Source: DAOUKH01 sp034421515 | Lineage (GTDB): Bacteria; Chloroflexota; Dehalococcoidia; SHYB01 | Assembly (NCBI GenBank): GCA_034421515.1 | Contig: DAOUKH010000028.1 | Coordinates: 1-29,446, forward strand | Length of the DNA: 29,446 nt | Reading direction: 5' to 3' | Shown: piece after piece, positions 22,291 through 28,775 of the stretch | Numbering within the stretch: position 1 is the stretch's first letter | Layout: each line of letters begins with the position of its first letter | Made by a program: the position numbers and the translations under genes | Notes under the pieces: generated by a model | Seen by the model: only the letters and a program-made list of their open reading frames with translations | What the model was told of the DNA's origin: nothing | The model's database searches: none

Positions 22291-22791
22291 ATGCTGCGAA
22301 TGGGAACGGCACTGGCGGCCATCTTGGCGCTGTCGCTCGTCCTGGCTGCGTGCGGCGAGGAACCGACCCCGACACCCGCGCCCACACCGACCGCCACCGC
22401 CACGCCCGAAGCGGAGCCCACGCCCGCCGATGACGCGTCCGGAGAACCCGCCTCCACCCCCGACGAACCAATAGACCTCCCGGAACACATCCGCGAAAAG
22501 ACCGCGCAACTCTGGAAGGTCTACAACCATTACGACGCCGATGGACTCGCGGTCTTCTACGAGCCGAGCTACTGGGCGGAGGAAGAGAAAGAGGTCCGGT
22601 CGAACCTGCAGCCCTTCAAGAACTTTGGCCTGGAAATCAGGCCGGAGGAGACGTCTCCCCCCACGGAAATCGAGCCGGGCAAATGGGAGTTCAGGCAGAC
22701 CGCACGCTGGGACGGTGGTTCCGTGAAGATGGTGTTCATCTATGAAGAGTTCGGGGGAGAGTGGCTGCTCACCTACGCGGAGACCGACTAG
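22291..22791 (+). CDS. secreted lipoprotein with Pro/Thr-rich linker
   Basis: 166 residues from ATG 22291. A lipoprotein signal peptide ends in LVLAAC (Cys21), followed by a low-complexity linker rich in Pro, Thr and Ala (about 25-55) and then a compact domain of about 105 residues. That domain begins LPEHIREKTAQLWKVYNHYD and ends GGEWLLTYAETD, giving an overall look of an NTF2/SnoaL-like fold: an initial helix with YNHYDADGLA, then beta strands such as KWEFRQTARW and VKMVFIYEE. The fold assignment is tentative. Such TP-rich linkers are common in Chloroflexota surface lipoproteins. ATG 22291 is preferred over upstream starts at 22210 and 22267 because AAGGGGG lies 5 bases before it and the signal peptide starts there. 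It sits between the two paralogous membrane proteins, so it may be exported alongside them. Confidence 0.75.
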   Translation: MLRMGTALAAILALSLVLAACGEEPTPTPAPTPTATATPEAEPTPADDASGEPASTPDEPIDLPEHIREKTAQLWKVYNHYDADGLAVFYEPSYWAEEEKEVRSNLQPFKNFGLEIRPEETSPPTEIEPGKWEFRQTARWDGGSVKMVFIYEEFGGEWLLTYAETD

Positions 22792-22897
22792 CCCCGAACA
22801 ATGGCGCAAGCGTCCCGGCGCCGTCTCCGGAATCTAAGGAATAGCAACCCGAGCGGCTGCGTGCCGCCGGGACCCCTAGTCTCATTATGGCGAGTCT

Positions 22898-22926
22898 TTG
22901 CATAGCGCCGCTACTTGGCATAAGAT
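22898..22926 (+). promoter_or_regulatory. promoter for the second membrane protein
   Basis: TTGCAT (22898-22903), a 17-nt spacer and TAAGAT (22921-22926) lie 28 bases before the ATG at 22954. Spacing is optimal and the hexamers are moderate matches. It suggests independent transcription from the preceding lipoprotein. A long-range inverted repeat, GTCCCGGCG (22812-22820) with CGCCGGGAC (22865-22873), lies upstream. Confidence 0.5.
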
Positions 22927-22953
22927 CGCCTGAAAACACTCTAGGGGGACGTC

Positions 22954-23670
22954 ATGACGGCAAACTCGACGGCTGGTTGGGCGCTCATTGTTGCTGTGGT
23001 CGTAGGTGTCATCGCCTCGTTGCTGACGCCGGGGGGACTCATAGTCGATTCCGTAGACTCGGCGACCTTCGCGGAAGCGGCAGGCGTCCTGGGCGACAAC
23101 TCGTCATTGGCCCAGGCCATGACGTTCCTGCTCGTCGTGAGCGTCATGTTCTATTGGTTCGGGTTGCACAGCTTGCACCGGGCCTTCAGCGGCGATTCGG
23201 TTATGGACCGCATCTCCCGCTTCGCGTTGAACATTTTCCTGCTTGGCTACGCCTTGCTCGTCGTTGAGCTCAGCCTCCGGCACATCCTGATCCACATCCT
23301 TGCGCACGGCGTCGGAAGCAGTGGCGCTGAAGAAGAGGCGATGGCCACCACGCTCTTCGCGGCGGCTGCAGGGATTCACGTTGCCTTCCTTTACGTTACC
23401 TCCATCGGCTCGACAGTCTTCGCCTCCGCCCTAGCGCGCCGCTGTGCGGGCATGAGTATCTTCAAGCTCGCGGCGGCGGGCCTGGCGCTCACCGGCGTTG
23501 CCACGTTCGTCGTGCTGATGATCGCGGAGCACGTCCCGGACATCGACCTGCACGGCATCGCCGTTACCAGCAATGCCGTACTGCTCTTCGGCGCCCTCTG
23601 CATCCTGATCATCGGCAAGGGGATCCTGAAGGGACGCCGGGAATTCGTGGGCGACGAAGCCGCGTCCTAA
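22954..23670 (+). CDS. six-helix membrane protein of unknown function (paralogue 2)
   Basis: 238 residues with about six membrane helices. It is a diverged paralogue of the protein at 21362-22093: DSVD loop after helix 1, LAQAMTFL opening helix 2, LRHILIHIL with Arg109, His110 and His114 at the same residue numbers, and ARRCAGMSIFK after helix 4. Additional histidines occur (His72 and His75 in FGLHSLHRAF, His118) that the paralogue lacks. No family is recognised and no enzymatic motif is visible. ATG 22954 is supported by AGGGGGA 5 bases upstream. It ends before the hairpin terminator at 23700-23739. Function unknown; the shared His pair at the end of helix 3 is the best clue. Confidence 0.78.
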   Translation: MTANSTAGWALIVAVVVGVIASLLTPGGLIVDSVDSATFAEAAGVLGDNSSLAQAMTFLLVVSVMFYWFGLHSLHRAFSGDSVMDRISRFALNIFLLGYALLVVELSLRHILIHILAHGVGSSGAEEEAMATTLFAAAAGIHVAFLYVTSIGSTVFASALARRCAGMSIFKLAAAGLALTGVATFVVLMIAEHVPDIDLHGIAVTSNAVLLFGALCILIIGKGILKGRREFVGDEAAS

Positions 23671-23699
23671 CCTGTCCCGCGAAAAGGCGCGGCAGTCGG

Positions 23700-23739
23700 A
23701 AGCGGCAGGCCCGTTGCATGCGGCGTCGGCCTGCCGCTT
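23700..23739 (+). terminator. intrinsic-type terminator after membrane protein 2
   Basis: AAGCGGCAGGCC and GGCCTGCCGCTT form a perfect 12-bp stem with a 16-nt loop, starting 29 bases after the stop and running into TTTCGTT. The T-run is short, so efficiency is uncertain. Confidence 0.62.
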
Positions 23740-23784
23740 TCGTTCCCTCGACCCCGGTCCGGGAACAAATCCGCGTCGGGCCGC

Positions 23785-23802
23785 GTCTCTACTAGTAGAG
23801 AC
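23785..23802. promoter_or_regulatory. perfect 18-bp palindrome upstream of a lipoprotein gene
   Basis: GTCTCTACTAGTAGAGAC is fully palindromic and ends 26 bases before the start codon at 23829. It could be a dimeric repressor operator or an mRNA stem (7 bp, CTAG loop) in the leader. I see no consensus promoter hexamers between the upstream terminator and this site. Confidence 0.55.
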
Positions 23803-23828
23803 ACCTCCCCACCACCGAGGCGCGCCCC

Positions 23829-24986
23829 ATGAAGACCACCGCCAAGACCGCCTTCTTCTCCCTTCTCGCCATCGCGGCCATCCTTCTCCTCTCCGGCGCT
23901 TGCGAGGGCGGTCCCACACTCGGCAACGTGACGTGGGAAGTGCCCTCGGGCCGCGAACCCAACGCATCGGTAAAGGGGTCCGTGACCTACCGCGAACGGC
24001 TGGCCCTGACACCGGACGCCACCCTCATCGTCGAGCTGCGCGACGTCTCCTACGCCGACGCTGCCGCCCCTCTCATCGCCCGCCAGACCATCTCCGGGCC
24101 CGGTCAGGTCCCCATCACGTTCGACGTCCGCTACAACCGCCAGGACATCGACTCGAGGAACACCTACGCGGTGAGCGCCAGGATCGTCGAGGCCGACGGC
24201 CGCCTCGCCTTCACCAACGACACCGCCTACGACGTGATCACCCGCGGCAATCCCGGCAAGGTCGACATGCTCCTCGTGCTGGTGGAGCCTCCGCCCGACC
24301 AAGTGGGCGACAACACCGACTGGCGCACCTGGGTCGAGGTCCCCGCTCCCATTCTCTGGGCCAACCTGATCCCCAACGAGCCGGAGCTCTTCCTGCGGAT
24401 CGCCTTCTACCAGTCCACCATCGACGGCTGCGCCCGCCCCGGCAACCAGGGCCTGGAGGTCATCGGCGACGATATCGCCGCCTGGCTCACCCTTATGCAG
24501 CCGCCGTCCACCCCCTGGGCGATCCCCTGCCACGAGCAGGTCGTCGAGCTCGACGCCGTCGAGCCCATCCTCCAGCCGCTCGAACCCGGCCGGACCTACC
24601 GGGTGCTCGTCAACGACCGGCTCGTCACCACCTTCACCCTGCCCGATCCCGGCCTGCCGCACACGATCATCGCCGAGTCGCCCATCGAGCAGGCCGAGGT
24701 GCTGGTCCTAGCGAGCGCGCCTCCTCAGTACCAGCTCCGCGTCCTCTCCGCCTTGCCCAAGGGCAGCACCTGCTCGCAGTTCAACGGCTATGAAATCCGC
24801 CGAAGCGAGCCGAACGCGTTGGACGTAGTCATCACCCACCACGAAGTCTCCGATGCCGCTATCCCCTGCACCGCCGACTACCCCATCGTCGAGACCGCCG
24901 TCCCCCTAGGCTCCGATTTCGAGTCCGGCGTCGACTACACCGTGCGCGTCAACGACGACGTCACCACGTCATTCGTCGCCCAGTAG
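23829..24986 (+). CDS. YbaY/YscW-domain lipoprotein
   Basis: 385 residues. A lipoprotein signal peptide ends in LSGAC (Cys25). Residues about 45-140 match the YbaY/YscW family: GSVTYRERLALTPDATLIVEL, then SGPGQVPITFDVRYN and SRNTYAVSARIVEADGRLAFTNDTAYDVITRG. In other bacteria such domains occur in outer-membrane or pilotin-like lipoproteins that interact with secreted partners. The remaining ~240 residues contain two beta-rich segments ending in similar phrases (GRTYRVLVNDRLVTTFTLP and VDYTVRVNDDVTTSFVAQ), which suggests a repeated domain with four or more cysteines (for example DGCARPG, IPCHEQ, STCSQF, IPCTADY) that could form disulfides. I cannot name that part. The ribosome site is weak (GAGG, 8 bases). 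Confidence 0.8.
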   Translation: MKTTAKTAFFSLLAIAAILLLSGACEGGPTLGNVTWEVPSGREPNASVKGSVTYRERLALTPDATLIVELRDVSYADAAAPLIARQTISGPGQVPITFDVRYNRQDIDSRNTYAVSARIVEADGRLAFTNDTAYDVITRGNPGKVDMLLVLVEPPPDQVGDNTDWRTWVEVPAPILWANLIPNEPELFLRIAFYQSTIDGCARPGNQGLEVIGDDIAAWLTLMQPPSTPWAIPCHEQVVELDAVEPILQPLEPGRTYRVLVNDRLVTTFTLPDPGLPHTIIAESPIEQAEVLVLASAPPQYQLRVLSALPKGSTCSQFNGYEIRRSEPNALDVVITHHEVSDAAIPCTADYPIVETAVPLGSDFESGVDYTVRVNDDVTTSFVAQ

Positions 24987-25078
24987 CCCGCCGCCCCACC
25001 CGCCGTCACCACCCAACCCATTCGTCGGGTAGAATGTGCGGCAAACGGAATCGCCCCGCACCGGAAAGGACGCGCGCC

Positions 25079-25732
25079 ATGCTGAGATTCGTGGAGGAAA
25101 TCACCCTCCTCCTGCTGCACGACGACGACGGAAGGTTCGCGCACGTCCCAAGCTGGTCCCTCAACTACGCCCTCGCCGGCGGCGTGCTCATGGACCTCGC
25201 CATGGAGAACCGCATCGACACCGACCTCGAGCACCTCATCCTGCTCGACGCCACCCCCACCGGCGACGACCTGCTCGATCCGACGCTCGCCGAGATCGCC
25301 GCGGGCGAAAAGCACAACGCCCGCTTCTGGGTCGAACAGACCGCGCTGCGCGCCGAGGAAATTCAGGGAGAGGCCCTCGCCCGCTTGGTCGCCCTCGGCG
25401 TCCTCGAGCGCCAGGAAGACCGCTTCCTCTGGGTCTTTCGCTCCCGGCGCTACCCCATGATCGACGGTCAGGCCGAGCGCGAGGTGAAGCTCCGCATCAT
25501 GGGCGTGCTCTTCAGCGACGAGATCCCCGACCCCCGCGACGTCGTGATCATCTGCCTCGCCGACGCCTGCGGCATCTTCAAGGAGCTCCTCTCCCGGCGC
25601 GAGCTTGAGCAAGCCTCCACCCGCATCGAACAAGTGCGCAAGCTCGACCTCATCGGCCAGGCCATGTCCCAGGCCATCCGCGACATCGAAGTCTCCGTCG
25701 CCGCCTCGGTCCAGGGCCACTACCTCTACTAG
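25079..25732 (+). CDS. GPP34 (GOLPH3/VPS74-like) family protein
   Basis: 217 residues. The opening LRFVEEITLLLLHDDDGRF, ALAGGVLMDLAMENRID, and the helical middle with GVLERQEDRFLWVFRSRRYPMID match the GPP34 family. In eukaryotes this is GOLPH3/VPS74, a phosphoinositide- and glycosyltransferase-binding Golgi protein; in bacteria the family is mostly uncharacterised. The protein is predicted soluble, alpha-helical and acidic, with no signal peptide. ATG 25079 is chosen over an in-frame upstream start at 25034 because AAAGGA lies 8 bases before it and the conserved domain begins at residue 2. It is the last gene before a long repeat-bearing intergenic region. Its cellular role here cannot be read from the neighbours. 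Confidence 0.87.
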   Translation: MLRFVEEITLLLLHDDDGRFAHVPSWSLNYALAGGVLMDLAMENRIDTDLEHLILLDATPTGDDLLDPTLAEIAAGEKHNARFWVEQTALRAEEIQGEALARLVALGVLERQEDRFLWVFRSRRYPMIDGQAEREVKLRIMGVLFSDEIPDPRDVVIICLADACGIFKELLSRRELEQASTRIEQVRKLDLIGQAMSQAIRDIEVSVAASVQGHYLY

Positions 25733-25740
25733 CGCCCCGC

Positions 25741-26056
25741 CCAACCCTTAAGCCTCTCTCCCTCTGGAGACCTTTGCACAACTCCCGCCGATGGTTGGGA
25801 AGCGGGCGGAGTGGGGCGGTTCTTCCCTCTCCCCCTCTGGGGGAGATTTGAGAGAGGGCACGCGCCCATCGGGCGCGCCGGAGGGGCGGCGCTGGGAGGT
25901 CTTCCTCTTCTCCCCTCGGGAGAAGATTGAGATGAGGGGCCCCCTCATCACCGCCACCGGCTCATCAAGGCCCGCCACCCCATAGGGGCGCCCCCCTAAA
26001 CCTCCCTCCCTCTGGGAGGGACTGAGGGCGGGCAGCCCAATCCCGCCACCGGCCGC
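25741..26056. repeat. cluster of diverged hairpin repeats in a gene-free stretch
   Basis: Three related stem-loops with a pyrimidine-rich arm, CTC or TCT loop and purine-rich arm: CTCCCCC-TCT-GGGGGAG (25829-25845), CTTCTCCC-CTC-GGGAGAAG (25907-25925) and CCCTCCC-TCT-GGGAGGG (26004-26020). Each is followed by an ATTGAG- or CTGAGGG-like tail. A fourth decayed copy lies near 25755-25773. Two more palindromes intervene: CGCGCCC-ATC-GGGCGCG (25861-25877) and GATGAGGGG-c-CCCCTCATC (25931-25949). The unit resembles a short dispersed intergenic repeat. Some copies could act as transcription ends for the upstream gene. No coding sequence is credible here. Confidence 0.65.
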
Positions 26057-26105
26057 TTGACACGCCCTCCCCCGGGGCCTATCATCATCTCAGAACGTAC
26101 GTTCT
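26057..26105 (+). promoter_or_regulatory. near-consensus promoter with GAAC-N4-GTTC palindrome at +1
   Basis: TTGACA (26057-26062), a 17-nt spacer and TATCAT (26080-26085) form the strongest promoter match in the window. A perfect 14-bp palindrome, AGAACGTACGTTCT (26092-26105), begins seven bases after the -10 box, overlapping the expected start of transcription. Its core fits the GAAC-N4-GTTC form of LexA boxes in Bacillus and actinobacteria. Other dimeric repressors could use it. The first clear gene downstream begins at 26438. Confidence 0.6.
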
Positions 26106-26129
26106 TGGCCGGGATACGGAAACCGTCGC

Positions 26130-26361
26130 CTGCGGACGCGTAGGAGATGTGCCCACTGTCCCGGCGGGCGCCGGGAGCGGCCCAGCCCTGCGGACGCGCA
26201 GGAGACAGGGCCTTCGCCGGGGCGGGCGCCGGGAGCGGCCCAATGCCCTGTGGACGCGCAGGAGACAGGGCCCTCGCCGGGGCGGGCGCCGGAGCGGCCC
26301 AGCCCTGCGGACGCGCAGGAGACAGGGCCTTCGCCGGGGCGGGCGCCGGTGCAGCCTTGCG
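26130..26361 (+). repeat. four tandem copies of a ~58-bp GC-rich repeat
   Basis: Units start at 26130, 26188, 26248 and 26305, each with CTGCGGACGCG or CTGTGGACGCG, then AGGAGA, and ending in a GGGCGCCGG...CAGCC segment. Lengths are about 58, 60, 57 and 57 bp. Copies 2-4 are nearly identical, and the first is diverged in its middle. There are no spacers, so it is not a CRISPR. The array lies wholly between a strong promoter and the small membrane-protein gene at 26438, so it would be transcribed as a structured leader or a separate RNA. Short frames across it give repetitive Gly/Ala/Arg-rich peptides of doubtful reality. Confidence 0.85.
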
Positions 26362-26437
26362 CAACCCCCGCCGTTGACCGGCGCGCCGGGACGGTCTACG
26401 CTCCGCACCACATTCAGGCGGCACGGGGGAGGACGCA

Positions 26438-26872
26438 ATGGCAGTACTCAAGAAGCCGGTAGGCGCCTATCTGATCGGCCTCGCCGTCGTGGTGGCGGTC
26501 TGGTTCATCATCAACACAATCATCGCCGAGTCATCCGACTTCGACGTGCTCGACGTGTGGTACGTGCTCGACGTCCTCATGCTCATCGGCCTGGTCCTCG
26601 GCCTCGCCTACAACTTCGTGAACAAGCGCGAGCACAAGGGGGGAGATGGGCCCGTCACGCGGCGCTATCTCGAGGCCAACGTCCTCTTCTACCTGACGGC
26701 GGCCATCACCATCCTCTTCCTCCACAACTGGATCGCGCTCCTGGCCCAAGGCTCCGACAGCCTCGACGGCAACCATCAGGCCTGGGTTATCTGGGCCGTC
26801 GTCGACGTCCTGCTGCCCATCACCCTGGGAGTCACCGGCTGCCGCCTCTGGTGCCAGGACTCGCAGTCCTGA
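26438..26872 (+). CDS. small four-helix membrane protein of unknown function
   Basis: 144 residues with four hydrophobic helices (about 9-28, 40-60, 82-104, 115-133). The loop between helices 2 and 3 is basic and polar (NKREHKGGDGPVTRRYLE), suggesting it faces the cytoplasm. An acidic DFDVLDVWYVLDV stretch leads into helix 2. The C-terminus has two cysteines (GCRLWC). I recognise no family. ATG 26438 follows GGGGGAGGA by 4 bases, a firm start. The nearest good promoter is 26057-26085, which would give a leader of about 350 nt containing the tandem repeats. The SnoaL-like gene downstream starts 50 bases after the stop, with its own strong ribosome site, so co-transcription is possible. Confidence 0.75.
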   Translation: MAVLKKPVGAYLIGLAVVVAVWFIINTIIAESSDFDVLDVWYVLDVLMLIGLVLGLAYNFVNKREHKGGDGPVTRRYLEANVLFYLTAAITILFLHNWIALLAQGSDSLDGNHQAWVIWAVVDVLLPITLGVTGCRLWCQDSQS

Positions 26873-26922
26873 TGCGGACTGCCCCTAGCCGGCGCACCCT
26901 TTAGGCGCTAAGGAGGACGGCG

Positions 26923-27456
26923 ATGCCCGACGACGACTTGGCGGCGCGGTTGGCCCGCCTCGACGCTTACCAGCAGATCAGGCAGCTCCCCCACCGCTAC
27001 GCCCTCGCCCTCGACACGCGCAACATCGACGACCTCGTCGCCCTCTTCATCGAGGACGTCCAGGTCGGGCGCGACCAGTGGGGCCGCCCCGCCCTGCGCG
27101 AGTGGTTCGTCCGCGCCTTCGCCAAGTTCAAGTCCAGCATCCACTTCGTCGGCAACCACATCATCGACCTCGACGACGAAGACCACGCCCACGGCGTCGT
27201 CTACTGCCGCGACGAGATCGAGCGCCCCGGCGAGTGGATGGTCGGCATGATCCAGTACTGGGACACCTACGAGCGCCGCGACGGCCTCTGGTACTTCAAG
27301 CGCCGCCGCCTCATGCGCTGGTACGGCGTCGACGCCCTCACCCGCCCCGCCGCCGGCGTCAGCATCGACCGCGGCAGCGTCAAGCAGGGCCTCCTCCCCG
27401 ACGCCTGGCCGAGCTGGCAGCGCTACTGGGACGAAGTCGCCGCCATGGGCGAGTAG
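26923..27456 (+). CDS. SnoaL-like (NTF2-fold) protein
   Basis: 177 residues. The pattern LDAYQQIRQLPHRYALALDTRNIDDLVALFIEDVQVG, followed by IHFVGNHIIDLDDEDHAHGVVYC and a C-terminal strand WYFKRRRLMRWYG, is typical of the SnoaL_4 group. These are small cone-shaped barrels used as cyclases, dehydratases or isomerases, or as ligand-binding partners of catabolic enzymes. The family's usual ring of polar pocket residues is plausible (His28, Tyr29, Asp36), but the substrate is unknown. ATG 26923 has AAGGAGGA 5 bases upstream. Another SnoaL-like gene lies at 28776-29264 beside a flavin oxidoreductase, so this end of the window may handle one class of small organic substrate. Confidence 0.85.
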   Translation: MPDDDLAARLARLDAYQQIRQLPHRYALALDTRNIDDLVALFIEDVQVGRDQWGRPALREWFVRAFAKFKSSIHFVGNHIIDLDDEDHAHGVVYCRDEIERPGEWMVGMIQYWDTYERRDGLWYFKRRRLMRWYGVDALTRPAAGVSIDRGSVKQGLLPDAWPSWQRYWDEVAAMGE

Positions 27457-27471
27457 CGCCGCCGCCGTTCG

Positions 27472-27501
27472 TTGACAGTGCCTCGAAGCGGCGCCTAGAA
27501 T
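27472..27501 (+). promoter_or_regulatory. tRNA promoter
   Basis: TTGACA (27472-27477), an 18-nt spacer and TAGAAT (27496-27501) end ten bases before the 5' end of the tRNA. A near-consensus promoter placed exactly as expected for a singly transcribed tRNA. Confidence 0.75.
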
Positions 27502-27511
27502 TGGCGCTCCC

Positions 27512-27586
27512 GCGGGCGTAACTCAGTGGCAGAGTGTTTGCTTCCCAAGCAAAAGGTCGTGGGTTCGAATCCCATCGCCCGCTCCA
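27512..27586 (+). tRNA. tRNA-Gly (anticodon CCC)
   Basis: A complete cloverleaf can be drawn. Acceptor GCGGGCG pairs with CGCCCGC (27576-27582), discriminator U at 27583, and CCA is encoded at 27584-27586. The anticodon stem TTTGC/GCAAA encloses loop TTCCCAA with anticodon CCC, reading GGG glycine codons. The T arm has GTGGG, TTCGAAT and CCCAT. It is convergent with the flavin oxidoreductase gene, whose stop is 10 bases away. I see no integration scar or direct repeat at its 3' end. Confidence 0.96.
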
Positions 27587-27595
27587 CCCCCGCCT

Positions 27596-28744
27596 CTATA
27601 CGGCCGCCGGCTTCTTCTCCCGCTTCTTCAGCTCCGGGATCACGTACTTGCCCATGAGCTCGATGCTCTTGACGATGTCCGGGTGCTTGATGCCGCCGAA
27701 CTGCATAAGGCAGATCAGGTTGTCGACGTCGATCTCTTCGTAGCTCTCGAGCTTGCGCAGGATCGTGTCCGGGTCGCCTACCACGACCATGTTCTGGCGG
27801 TCGTACTCGCCGACGTCGAACTCGCCGCGCGCCTGCCGCTCCATGTCCTCCAGCCGCGCCTGGACGCCGCCGATCGCCGTCACGTCCCCCGACGCCTCGG
27901 CCTGGGCTTTCATGATCGGCGCCTCCCACTTCAGGGTCACCTCGGCGAGGTGCTGGTACCACCAGTGGCAGGCCTTCATGCCGCCGTTCTCGATGGCCTT
28001 TGCGTTCGTCTCGGCGCAGTGGACCAGCGTGTACGCGGCGAGGCGGTTGTTGACGAACTTCCCGACGGGCTTCGCCCGCTTGATGGCCTCGCGATAGGTC
28101 GCGATGCGCTCTCCCAGCTTCTCCAGCGGCACGAGAATCGACAGGCTGAGCACCCCCAGCCCCTTCTCGCCCGCCTTCGGGTAGCTGTCGTCGCTCGACG
28201 CCGCCACCCAGAGGGCGGGATGGGGCTCCTGCACCGGCTTGGGAAGCACGGCGCGTTCTCGGACACGCCAGTACTTGCCCTCGTGCGAGAAGGTGTCCTG
28301 CGTCCAGATCTCGGGCAGCATCCGGATCGCCTCTTCCCACATCTCCCGTGACTCCGCGAACGGCACGTCGAACCCGTCCTGCTCGTACGGCGTGGAGCGC
28401 CCGGTGGCAAGCTCGACCCTGCCGTTCGACAGGATGTCGAGGACGGCGGCGCGCTCGGCGACGCGCACCGGGTGGTTGAACGGCTTGGGCAGCAGCACGA
28501 CGCCGTGGCCCATGCGGATGTTCTTCGTCCGCATCGCCGCCGCGCCCAGGAAGACCTCCGGCCCCGAGCAGTGCGAGCGCTCCACCCGGAAGTGGTGCTC
28601 GACCATCCAGACGATGTTGAAGCCGGCCTCGTCGGCCCGCTCGATCTGCTCCAGGGCCTCCCAGTAGGCCTGCTGCTCAGCCTTCCGCTGGCCCTCCGGC
28701 CAGGGCTTCTCCACCTCGATCTCGTACAGCAGGTCGAGTTTCAT
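27596..28744 (-). CDS. LLM-class (luciferase-like) flavin-dependent oxidoreductase
   Basis: 382 residues, typical of bacterial-luciferase-like TIM-barrel monooxygenases that use reduced FMN or F420 and oxygen. Supporting segments are VWMVEHHF (Glu49-His51), the substrate/flavin loop near 90 (HPVRVAERAAVLDILSNGRV), the phosphate-binding ATGRSTPYEQDGF, PALWVAASS and the late VVVGDPDTILRKLE. Whether the cofactor is FMN or F420 and the actual substrate cannot be told. These enzymes are strongly expanded in SAR202 Chloroflexota, where oxidation of recalcitrant organics has been proposed. ATG 28744 has AAGGAGA 8 bases upstream. It is second in an operon, 31 bases after a SnoaL-like gene. Confidence 0.9.
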   Translation of the reverse strand: MKLDLLYEIEVEKPWPEGQRKAEQQAYWEALEQIERADEAGFNIVWMVEHHFRVERSHCSGPEVFLGAAAMRTKNIRMGHGVVLLPKPFNHPVRVAERAAVLDILSNGRVELATGRSTPYEQDGFDVPFAESREMWEEAIRMLPEIWTQDTFSHEGKYWRVRERAVLPKPVQEPHPALWVAASSDDSYPKAGEKGLGVLSLSILVPLEKLGERIATYREAIKRAKPVGKFVNNRLAAYTLVHCAETNAKAIENGGMKACHWWYQHLAEVTLKWEAPIMKAQAEASGDVTAIGGVQARLEDMERQARGEFDVGEYDRQNMVVVGDPDTILRKLESYEEIDVDNLICLMQFGGIKHPDIVKSIELMGKYVIPELKKREKKPAAV

Positions 28745-28775
28745 GCGTCGATCTCCTTCTCCATCTCTGTCGTCG

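Noticed and set aside
23667..24662. 331-codon minus-strand frame over the YbaY-type lipoprotein
   Set aside because: It is antisense to a gene with signal peptide, lipobox and a recognisable family domain, and its composition is typical of a GC-rich mirror frame.
26130..26361. CRISPR array
   Set aside because: Repeat units abut directly with no unique spacers, and no cas gene is present.
26147..26377. Short plus-strand frames through the tandem repeats, and minus-strand frames 25996-26451 and 26085-26438
   Set aside because: All give repetitive Gly/Ala/Pro/Arg peptides generated by the repeat itself, the start codon sits too close to the AGGAG, and the first repeat unit is out of register with the others. 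Kept only as a remote possibility.
27512..27586. tRNA-Gly as an integration site for a mobile element
   Set aside because: No integrase, no repeated 3' tRNA segment and ordinary genes on both sides.
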